Positions 1 to 5,198 of a stretch of DNA of 6,445 bases are shown here, in pieces; positions within the stretch are counted from its first letter, which is position 1, and the number at the start of each line of letters is the position of its first letter. The DNA lies in the NCBI GenBank assembly GCA_017861095.1, contig JAGFXI010000113.1, forward strand, positions 1 through 6,445. Reading direction: 5' to 3'. This stretch comes from Deltaproteobacteria bacterium. GTDB taxonomy: Bacteria > Desulfobacterota > Syntrophobacteria > BM002. The notes under the pieces were generated by a model that was not told where the DNA came from, searched no databases, and saw nothing but the letters and a program-made list of their open reading frames with translations. The translations under genes and the position numbers were made by a program.

Positions 1-52
1 CGTACCTGCGGCCGCCCTTCCCCCACGGCAACAGGGCAGGTGTTCCTCGTTA

Positions 53-80
53 TTGACAGGAAGGGAAATACCGGTAGAAT
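53..80 (+). promoter_or_regulatory. sigma-70-like promoter of the AbrB-like regulator gene
   Basis: A perfect -35 hexamer TTGACA (53-58) is followed after 16 nt by TAGAAT (75-80), which matches the -10 consensus at five of six bases. Transcription would start near 87, leaving a leader of about 94 nt before the ATG at 181. It is the best promoter match noticed in the window. The assignment rests on motif match and position only; nothing shows that it is active. Confidence 0.7.
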
Positions 81-82
81 GA

Positions 83-101
83 TGCTGAAGCATGTTCAGC
101 A
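83..101. promoter_or_regulatory. perfect 7-bp inverted repeat at the expected transcription start (candidate operator)
   Basis: TGCTGAA (83-89) and TTCAGCA (95-101) are perfect inverted arms around the 5-nt spacer GCATG. The dyad is centred on 92, a few bases downstream of the predicted start of transcription, where a bound dimeric protein would block the polymerase. Since the next gene encodes a probable DNA-binding protein, autoregulation is a natural inference. The transcript may begin inside the left arm, which makes an operator more likely than an RNA hairpin. Confidence 0.45.
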
Positions 102-180
102 GACGCCTTCCTTTCATTGATTACACTGCACTTTCTTATTTCGTTCGTCACCATGCCCCAAGAGTACGGAGGACGTATTC

Positions 181-537
181 ATGGCACCGGGCGGTAATCC
201 CCCCATAGATCCCAAGATGGTGGCCATGGAGGTCCAAAAGGGGAAATCTCTCGAGGAGATCCAGCGGATCTTCGGGATCAAAATGAAGAGTCAGGTCCAG
301 GATCTCTACGTGAGGGGTCTACGGCAGCTGGGCGAAATTCCCCATACGAATCTCCCGAAGACGACCGAAAAGCCGTCCGAGCGAGTGCTGGATACGGGAT
401 ATCGGAGGAGTATTGGGCAGAGTGGTAGCATCACGCTCACGCGCGCTCTGCTCTTGGAAAAACTCGGCTTCGAGGAGGGCGATACCTTTCAGATTCTCCG
501 TCAGGGAGACGATCTCATTCTCCGTAAGGTCGAATAA
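181..537 (+). CDS. AbrB/SpoVT-fold DNA-binding protein with an N-terminal HTH-like region
   Basis: Probable small transcriptional regulator of 118 residues. Residues about 74-118 fit the SpoVT/AbrB strand-swapped DNA-binding domain: a basic stretch and 'IGQSGSITLTRALLLEKLG', then 'EEGDTFQILRQGDDLILRK', matching the family pattern G-x-s-G-s-i-x-i-P/T...L-G-x-x-x-G-D. Residues about 12-53 are predicted helical, with a helix-turn-helix-like stretch around 'SLEEIQRIFGIKMKSQVQDL', joined by a polar linker (54-73). AbrB-fold proteins act as dimers or larger oligomers and are either global regulators or antitoxins. No toxin gene is adjacent: the next gene is convergent and metabolic. The start is supported by GGAGGA at 168-173, 7 nt from the ATG. 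The gene appears monocistronic, with a strong promoter and a dyad upstream. The AbrB fold is a confident call; the target genes and the role of the N-terminal part are unknown. Confidence 0.78.
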   Translation: MAPGGNPPIDPKMVAMEVQKGKSLEEIQRIFGIKMKSQVQDLYVRGLRQLGEIPHTNLPKTTEKPSERVLDTGYRRSIGQSGSITLTRALLLEKLGFEEGDTFQILRQGDDLILRKVE

Positions 538-569
538 CCCACATAGAGCTCCGGATGCGCCTTGCCTTC

Positions 570-594
570 CTGTCCCGAAACCCTTCGGAGACAG
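570..594. terminator. hairpin between convergent genes, possible weak or bidirectional terminator
   Basis: CTGTC (570-574) pairs with GACAG (590-594) and CCGAA (575-579) pairs with TTCGG (584-588), around a 4-nt loop and with one bulged A (589). This gives a 10-bp stem lying 32 nt past the regulator stop and 63 nt past the end of the convergent synthetase gene. Neither strand has a T-run after the stem, so it is not a classic intrinsic terminator. It could block read-through or protect 3' ends. The rest of 538-657 shows nothing I can identify. Confidence 0.35.
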
Positions 595-657
595 ACCACT
601 CCGCGCCCGGCGTGTCAGCCTCACATCTCACGACGGGAAGGGTCTTTCAGTAAGCGG

Positions 658-2766
658 CTAGGAACGAACGCCGGGGGTAAGAACGATCCGACAGTCCACG
701 GCCACACATCCCCGCCCAGCGGAGAGGACCTTCACCGGATTCACATCAATCTCCCCAATCTCCGGGAGGTCACAGAGGAGCTGCGAGATTCGCCTGACGA
801 CGGCGACGAGGGCGTCACGGTCTGCAGGCCCTTGGCTGCGCACCCCTCTGAGGAGTCCGCTGCCGCGAATCTCATCGATCATTTCCCAGGCTTCCGCCGG
901 GGTTATCGGTGCGACGCGGAGGGCCACATCTCCCAATACCTCCACGTAGACGCCGCCGAGGCCGAGGAGGACGACGGCGCCGAAGGTGGGATCCTGCCTG
1001 CCCCCGACGAAGATCTCGGGCCCTTCGACAACCATCTTCTGAACGAGAATGGGTTGCCTTCCCGATGCAGGCGAGGAGAGACCTGCAAGGGAAGAGAGAC
1101 GGTCAAACCCGGCCTCCACCTCTGCGTTGGAGAGGCAATTCAAGAGTACGCCGCCTACATCGGACTTGTGGACGATCTCCTCCGCCATCACCTTCATGGC
1201 TACGGGAAAGCCGAGCTCGGCCGCCCGTGCCGCTGCCTCGGCGGCACTGCCGGTCGCGGCCCAGGGGGCGACGGGAATTCCATAAGCCGAGAGCACCGAG
1301 AAGGCCTCGTCCGGCATGAGCTGATGGGACCCTCGGGCGCTTGCGGCTGCGAGGATGGCGCGGGCCTTCTCCGCATCTCCAGGCGCCGCCTTTGGCCCCT
1401 CCCCCTTGCGGACCCGGCGACTGGCGAATTCTCGAGAGATGGCCAGGGTGCAGGCCGCCTCCTCCGGCTCGGTAAAGAGGGGATAGCCGGGGTTGGTGCG
1501 CCGATTGATTCTGAGCTCCTCTTCCGTGGTCAGGAGACAGAGAGCTACAGGTTTCTGGATCTCCTCGCAGGTTTTCCGGATGGCCTGGACGAGACCCCTG
1601 CTCTCCCCGTCGAAGAACACGCCGTTGTAGTTATGGACCATGAGGACGCCGTCGATATCATCTCTCCGGAGGGTCTGGCTCACGATCTGGTGGAAGAGTT
1701 CGAAGTCGAAGAGATCACCGAGATCCATTGGGTTTCCCAGCCGGATCACCCCCGCCCGCAGGCGACTCTCCACCATGCGGAGAAAGGCCTCCGGAAAGGG
1801 CTGGAGGTGAAAGCCGTACTTGGCGGCGGCGTCTGCCGCCACAACAGCATGGCCGCCCGAGCGGGAGACCACTGCAAGCCGGTTTCCTCGCATGGGCGGA
1901 AGGCTGCAGGCCCTGATGGCGTCCATGGCTGAGCGCATGTCGGTGACGCGGTGGATGCCACACTGGCGGAAGGCGGCGCTCACCACGTCATCAGCGACGG
2001 AGAGCGAGGCCGTGTGCGAACGAGCTATGCGCGCACTGGTTTCACTCGTGTTCGACTTGTGTGCAATGATGAGTTTTTCGGAGCGGGAGGCCAGTTCCAT
2101 GAGCCTCCGCCCATCGGCGACACCTTCAAGGTAGAGGAAGATGACCCCAGTGGCCTCATCCTCGAGGAGATACTCCAAGAGGTCGTTTTCGTCCGTGTCC
2201 AGCTTATTGCCTATGGAGGCAAACTTGCTGAACCCAAGCTGTTCGGTGGCGACGCTATTGAGGATGGCGACACCCACACCGCCGCTCTGGGAGACGATGG
2301 AGAGTTGGCCCAGATGAAAGAAGTCGCGGAAGGGCACGAAGGGGAGGGCGAGGCCGTTCTCCTTGTTCATGACTCCGATGCAGTTCGGCCCAATAAAACG
2401 AATGCCGTACCGCCTCGCGGTGGCAGTGACCTCCTCCTCCAAGCTCCGCCGCTCCTCACCCAACTCGCGAAATCCGGCCGACTCAATCACCAACCGCCTG
2501 ATGCCCAACTCACCACAAGCCCTGATGACGTCGGGGAGCGTTTGGGCCGGCGTGAGTACGACGGCCAGCTCCACCCTCCCGGGCACCTCATGAAGGGACC
2601 GATAGATTGTGTGGCCGAGAAAGGAGCCCCCTTTGAGGCCTACAAGGTACACTCGACCTGTATAGCGGAACTCGAAGAGATGGTAGGCAATGGCGCGACC
2701 GAGGTTGGTGGGGGCAGGTGAGACGCCGACAACCGCCACGCTCTCAGGGTAGAAGAAACCGCGCAC
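658..2766 (-). CDS. acetate/acyl-CoA ligase (NDP-forming), single-chain alpha-beta type
   Basis: Cytoplasmic enzyme of the ADP-forming acetyl-CoA synthetase family: acyl-CoA + ADP + Pi <-> acid + CoA + ATP through a phospho-histidine. The 702 residues match the usual length of fused alpha-beta forms. In order: a Rossmann CoA-binding domain (about 5-135, 'SVAVVGVSPAP', 'GPNCIGVMN'), a first succinyl-CoA-ligase-like domain (about 150-280, 'SIVSQSGGVGVAILN'), a second one (about 290-445, 'VVSRSGGHAVVAADAA'), and a C-terminal ATP-grasp domain (about 485-700). The probable phospho-acceptor is His251 in 'SHTAS'. His533 in 'VHKSDVGG' matches the ATP-grasp loop His that binds phosphate. 'GEIDVNPV' (671-678) is the ATP-grasp metal-site motif. 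The loop before His251 ('KSNTSETSARIAR') differs from the commoner KSGRS-type loop. The start is GTG, supported by GAGGAG 8 nt upstream. The gene stands alone on its strand with its own promoter. The substrate (acetate, aryl or branched acids) cannot be told. An acyltransferase such as Pat is unlikely because no GNAT domain is present. Confidence 0.9.
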   Translation of the reverse strand: MRGFFYPESVAVVGVSPAPTNLGRAIAYHLFEFRYTGRVYLVGLKGGSFLGHTIYRSLHEVPGRVELAVVLTPAQTLPDVIRACGELGIRRLVIESAGFRELGEERRSLEEEVTATARRYGIRFIGPNCIGVMNKENGLALPFVPFRDFFHLGQLSIVSQSGGVGVAILNSVATEQLGFSKFASIGNKLDTDENDLLEYLLEDEATGVIFLYLEGVADGRRLMELASRSEKLIIAHKSNTSETSARIARSHTASLSVADDVVSAAFRQCGIHRVTDMRSAMDAIRACSLPPMRGNRLAVVSRSGGHAVVAADAAAKYGFHLQPFPEAFLRMVESRLRAGVIRLGNPMDLGDLFDFELFHQIVSQTLRRDDIDGVLMVHNYNGVFFDGESRGLVQAIRKTCEEIQKPVALCLLTTEEELRINRRTNPGYPLFTEPEEAACTLAISREFASRRVRKGEGPKAAPGDAEKARAILAAASARGSHQLMPDEAFSVLSAYGIPVAPWAATGSAAEAAARAAELGFPVAMKVMAEEIVHKSDVGGVLLNCLSNAEVEAGFDRLSSLAGLSSPASGRQPILVQKMVVEGPEIFVGGRQDPTFGAVVLLGLGGVYVEVLGDVALRVAPITPAEAWEMIDEIRGSGLLRGVRSQGPADRDALVAVVRRISQLLCDLPEIGEIDVNPVKVLSAGRGCVAVDCRIVLTPGVRS

Positions 2767-2774
2767 CGGCTTTT

Positions 2775-2780
2775 CTCCTC
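2775..2780 (-). promoter_or_regulatory. ribosome binding site deciding the GTG start of the acyl-CoA ligase
   Basis: Read on the minus strand, GAGGAG (2780 to 2775) lies 8 nt before a GTG codon at 2766-2764. The protein then begins at once with the conserved opening 'FFYPESVAVVGVS', so the GTG is a good start even though it is not ATG. Confidence 0.75.
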
Positions 2781-2838
2781 AGGAAAGGGTAGAGATCGTT
2801 GCGCCGGAATTCACGTGGCCGGGCAAAGGGGCGAAGGC

Positions 2839-2867
2839 ATAGTAAACGGCCCACTCACCCTTGTCAA
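2839..2867 (-). promoter_or_regulatory. sigma-70-like promoter of the acyl-CoA ligase gene
   Basis: On the minus strand a perfect TTGACA (2867-2862) is followed by a 17-nt spacer and TACTAT (2844-2839), four of six matches to the -10 consensus. Transcription would begin near 2832, about 65 nt before the GTG. Perfect -35 and ideal spacing make this a good candidate. It is motif-based only. Confidence 0.6.
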
Positions 2868-2953
2868 TGTACCCCACTCCGATTGAAGTCTCTTCCTTAC
2901 CTCGGCACCACCGATTCGTCGCACTCTGGTACAGAAGTTGCTGCCGGTTATCT

Positions 2954-2972
2954 CGGAACCGCAACGGTTCTG
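2954..2972. repeat. inverted repeat in the divergent intergenic region (candidate operator)
   Basis: GAACCG (2956-2961) and CGGTTC (2965-2970) are perfect arms around CAA. The stem can be extended by a G-T and a C-G pair to 2954-2972. It lies just upstream of the predicted lipoprotein promoter, where activators often bind. A second small dyad, TACC-CTT-GGTA (2974-2984), follows directly. No T-run follows on either strand, so a terminator is unlikely. Confidence 0.35.
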
Positions 2973-3001
2973 TTACCCTTGGTACGGGTCTGTGGTAATA
3001 T
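2973..3001 (+). promoter_or_regulatory. extended -10 promoter candidate for the lipoprotein-kinase operon
   Basis: TG (2993-2994), one base, then TAATAT (2996-3001) fits an extended -10 element; the hexamer itself matches at four of six bases. The -35 at the right distance, TTACCC (2973-2978), is poor, with three of six matches. This is typical where an activator or the extended -10 makes up for a weak -35. The start would be near 3008, leaving about 48 nt before the ATG at 3056. The rest of the 2767-3055 gap holds no gene I can support. Confidence 0.45.
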
Positions 3002-3044
3002 CAGTACACTCTTTGTATGATCCACCTTCGGCGGCATGAGACAT

Positions 3045-3050
3045 GGGGGA
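3045..3050 (+). promoter_or_regulatory. ribosome binding site deciding the lipoprotein start
   Basis: GGGGGA at 3045-3050 lies 5 nt before the ATG at 3056. An in-frame ATG at 3017 would add 13 residues, but no Shine-Dalgarno site precedes it, and the extension would place a charged, polar stretch ahead of the signal peptide. The ATG at 3056 gives a normal lipoprotein signal and is preferred. Confidence 0.7.
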
Positions 3051-3055
3051 ACAGC

Positions 3056-3736
3056 ATGTACCGGCGCTGGCTCGTGCTCCTGGCTCTCATGATTTCGTAT
3101 CTGGTGACCGTCGCGGCGGGGTGCCGGAGTGTCCCTCGGCCGGAGCCAACCGCGACGGTGGAACGGTGGGTGTGCCCTGAGTTCGCCGATCTGCCCCTTA
3201 GGCTTGGACTCTACGAGGAGGCCGCAAAGGAGCATCGGAGGGTGCTCCTTGAGGAACCGGACAACGCCCTGGCCCGTTATCACCTCGGCTACGCCTATGG
3301 ACAGGTGGGAGGCCATGCGCTGGAGGTGGAGGAATACGAGCGAGCAGTCGACCTTGGCCTCGCCCGGGAGGACCTGTTCTACAACCTCGGCATGGCCTAT
3401 GCCGAGCTGGGTGCCCTTGACAAGGCGGAACAGGCCTTCAACCAAGCGGTGACCATGGCGCCCGCAAATGGCGACAATCGTCGCGCCCTTGGCATGGTAT
3501 ACTACGAGCAACACCTCTTCCACGAGGCGATCGCCTCCTGTGAGCGAGCCACCCTATTGGAGCCGGAGAATCCTAACGCCTGGCACTGTCTGGCGCTGGC
3601 CTTAGCTGGAGCCGGGAAGATTGAGGACTCGATGGCAGCCGTGGGTCAGGTGCGCCGGCTCGATGCTCACTATCCCTTTGACCCTCGATTGCTGGAGCTT
3701 TTTCCCAGGTTAGAGGGACAAAATCAGTCGCCGTGA
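3056..3736 (+). CDS. TPR-repeat lipoprotein
   Basis: A 226-residue exported protein. It begins with a type II signal peptide: basic 'MYRRW', a hydrophobic stretch (about 6-21) and a lipobox 'VAAGC', predicting cleavage before lipidated Cys23. The next residues are Arg-Ser, with no Asp at +2. In Enterobacteria that would favour transfer to the outer membrane, but the rule is not secure elsewhere. After a short linker the rest is tetratricopeptide repeats: a partial one at about 46-70 ('LYEEAAKEHRRVLLEEPDN'), then four at about 72-104, 106-138, 139-172 and 173-205, with the usual G-x-x-Y/L-A spacing and 'A-x-x-x-P' endings. TPR arrays act as protein-binding scaffolds, and nothing indicates a catalytic site. 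The histidine kinase follows after 22 nt, so the two are probably co-transcribed. The partner is unknown; assembly factors of the outer membrane or pili with TPR domains are possible relatives. The family call is sure, the role is not. Confidence 0.82.
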   Translation: MYRRWLVLLALMISYLVTVAAGCRSVPRPEPTATVERWVCPEFADLPLRLGLYEEAAKEHRRVLLEEPDNALARYHLGYAYGQVGGHALEVEEYERAVDLGLAREDLFYNLGMAYAELGALDKAEQAFNQAVTMAPANGDNRRALGMVYYEQHLFHEAIASCERATLLEPENPNAWHCLALALAGAGKIEDSMAAVGQVRRLDAHYPFDPRLLELFPRLEGQNQSP

Positions 3737-3758
3737 CCGGCCGCAGTGGGGGCAACCA

Positions 3759-5120
3759 ATGGACGATGCACTTGCGCATATACTCGCCCGTGTAGAGGAG
3801 AAGAAACGGGATTACGCACAATACGATTTCTCCCGGCGCCAGGACGACGCCCTCAAGACCTTCTTCGATCTGGCGCAGGAATTCGAGCGGCTTGAAGACC
3901 TCTACTGCATCTGCGTCGCCGTGCCGAAATCTCACTTTGGCTTGGATGCAAACCTCTATCTCGTGGACCCCAAGCGGGAAACGCTTGTCCTCGTCTGCAC
4001 GAGCAACGACGGTTACCGGGGCGAGCCCGAGACCCTGCCCCCGGCGGAGATCCCCCAGCGGGATGAGGTGTACATCAACGGTGAGAGTTTTTTCGCACCG
4101 ATTCGAGGCAAGATGACGCCCCTGGAGGAGGACGCAGATCTAAAGAGGAACACCTCCCTCGGCATGCTCGAGATTCCCCAGGGCAGTGAGCTCAGTGAAA
4201 GCGACCGGTTCTACTTCGCAAAATTCGCCAACCGGATCGGCTATGCCCTGTACAACAGGGTGCTCAGCGAGAGACACAGGGAACGGCTGAGGTTCATCAA
4301 CTCCCTCGTGGCCGATATCGAGCACAACGTGATCGTGCCGAACATGGTCTATCGCCTCTTTCTTAGGAGGCTTCAGGCCAAAATTCGCAAGAATCGCGAA
4401 ATCGAGGAGATGGTCGCCAAGCTTTCCGCCGAGATGGTCCGAACGTCCAAAGGCGAAGCCGGCCGGCTCGAACAGATCCTCGCCGAGCTGCAAGAGGTGA
4501 ACCAGGTCCTCGCCGATGAGTTCACCAACATTGACAAACACCATCGGAACTTCAGCCTCTTCCTGGAAAGCCTCTTTAGGCGCAGTCACTTCGAACAGGG
4601 CCGGTTCATCCCCCAAACCCGGCGGTGCAATTTCAAGAAAGAGGTCATCGATCCCCAGCTTGATCGTTTCATCGAACGTTTTCGCCTGAAGGGTATCGAG
4701 ATCGACAGCCGGCTAGGCGGCGTGCCCGACGAGACCATGGAGGTGGTGGTGGATGTGGGTCTCATCGCCCAGGTCTATTCCAACCTCTTCTCCAACGCCT
4801 TGAAGTATGCGAGCACCGTCTACGACGAGGCCGGTGCGCCTCGGAAGTTCATCGCCTTCGGCAGACAGGCGCTCAAGAACTTTTTCGGACCCGGAAAAGA
4901 CGGGGTCAAATTCAATGTCTTCAGCACCGGACCACATGTACCTCCTGAAGAACGGGAGGTCATGTTCGACGAGGGGTACCGGGGCAGCCACGCCCACGGA
5001 GAGCCGGGCACCGGTCACGGCCTGAGCTTCGTAAAGAGTGTGGTCCGGATTCACGGCGGCGTCGTGGGATACGAAGCGACCCACCTGGGGAACAACTTCT
5101 ATTTCATCCTGCCCAAATAA
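3759..5120 (+). CDS. soluble GAF-type sensor histidine kinase with altered ATP-lid motif
   Basis: A 453-residue protein with no signal peptide or membrane segment, so it acts in the cytoplasm. Residues about 28-165 look like a GAF-type sensor domain ('FFDLAQEFERLEDLYCICVAV', then 'DANLYLVDPKRETLVLVCTS'); this fold call is moderate. A DHp-like region follows with the probable phospho-acceptor His189 in 'DIEHNVIVPNM' and a long helical, probably coiled-coil stretch (about 200-275). That puts about 86 residues between His189 and the 'FRRSHFEQGRF' end of the second helix, some 30 more than usual. The HATPase_c domain (about 290-453) has an N-box 'YSNLFSNALKYAS' (Asn342, Asn346), an F-box-like 'MFDEGYRG' and a G2 box 'GTGHGLSFVKSVVRIHGG'. 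The G1 box, normally D-x-G-x-G, reads 'FSTGPHVPPE': Ser389 replaces Asp and His393 replaces the second Gly. GGGGG at 3748-3752, 6 nt away, supports the ATG. No response regulator is nearby. It is probably an orphan kinase; reduced or altered ATP use is possible. Confidence 0.8.
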   Translation: MDDALAHILARVEEKKRDYAQYDFSRRQDDALKTFFDLAQEFERLEDLYCICVAVPKSHFGLDANLYLVDPKRETLVLVCTSNDGYRGEPETLPPAEIPQRDEVYINGESFFAPIRGKMTPLEEDADLKRNTSLGMLEIPQGSELSESDRFYFAKFANRIGYALYNRVLSERHRERLRFINSLVADIEHNVIVPNMVYRLFLRRLQAKIRKNREIEEMVAKLSAEMVRTSKGEAGRLEQILAELQEVNQVLADEFTNIDKHHRNFSLFLESLFRRSHFEQGRFIPQTRRCNFKKEVIDPQLDRFIERFRLKGIEIDSRLGGVPDETMEVVVDVGLIAQVYSNLFSNALKYASTVYDEAGAPRKFIAFGRQALKNFFGPGKDGVKFNVFSTGPHVPPEEREVMFDEGYRGSHAHGEPGTGHGLSFVKSVVRIHGGVVGYEATHLGNNFYFILPK

Positions 5121-5188
5121 CGGGATTTCGAGCCACCTATCAGCTCTCACCATCTGGGAGCGGACAGCAGGTGTCATGTTCACGAAGG

Positions 5189-5194
5189 GGAGGT
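5189..5194 (+). promoter_or_regulatory. ribosome binding site of the aminopeptidase
   Basis: GGAGGT at 5189-5194, within a longer G-rich run from 5187, lies 4-5 nt before the ATG at 5199. A GTG at 5193 in the same frame overlaps this site and therefore cannot be the start. I see no promoter in the 78 nt after the kinase gene, so translation probably relies on the upstream transcript. Confidence 0.7.
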
Positions 5195-5198
5195 GCCA

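Noticed and set aside
4..41. ACCTGC (4-9) / GCAGGT (36-41) inverted repeat
   Set aside because: The 26-nt loop is long for a short stem and there is no T-run. It could be the tail of an upstream terminator, but the window edge prevents a judgement.
562..2721. Two long plus-strand open frames (456 and 256 codons) opposite the acyl-CoA ligase gene
   Set aside because: They are codon-aligned with the ligase on the other strand. Stops there arise only from TTA, CTA or TCA codons in the ligase, which are rare in GC-rich genes. The products resemble no protein family.
2779..2964. 61-codon minus-strand open frame just upstream of the acyl-CoA ligase, a possible leader peptide
   Set aside because: It would start with TTG and a poor ribosome binding site, its start lies upstream of the predicted ligase promoter, and the peptide matches nothing.
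2799..3020. 73-codon plus-strand open frame in the divergent gap
   Set aside because: Non-ATG start, composition unlike a folded protein, and it spans the predicted promoters of both flanking genes.
3016..3021. TATGAT as the -10 of the lipoprotein gene
   Set aside because: Five of six bases match, but no acceptable -35 lies 16-18 nt upstream; the extended -10 at 2993-3001 fits better. It cannot be excluded.
2948..3523. Minus-strand open frame opposite the TPR lipoprotein
   Set aside because: Antisense to a well-supported gene, no recognisable domain.
5139..5162. GCTCTC...GGGAGC imperfect dyad between kinase and aminopeptidase as a terminator
   Set aside because: The arms mismatch, the stem is short and no T-run follows; co-transcription remains more likely.
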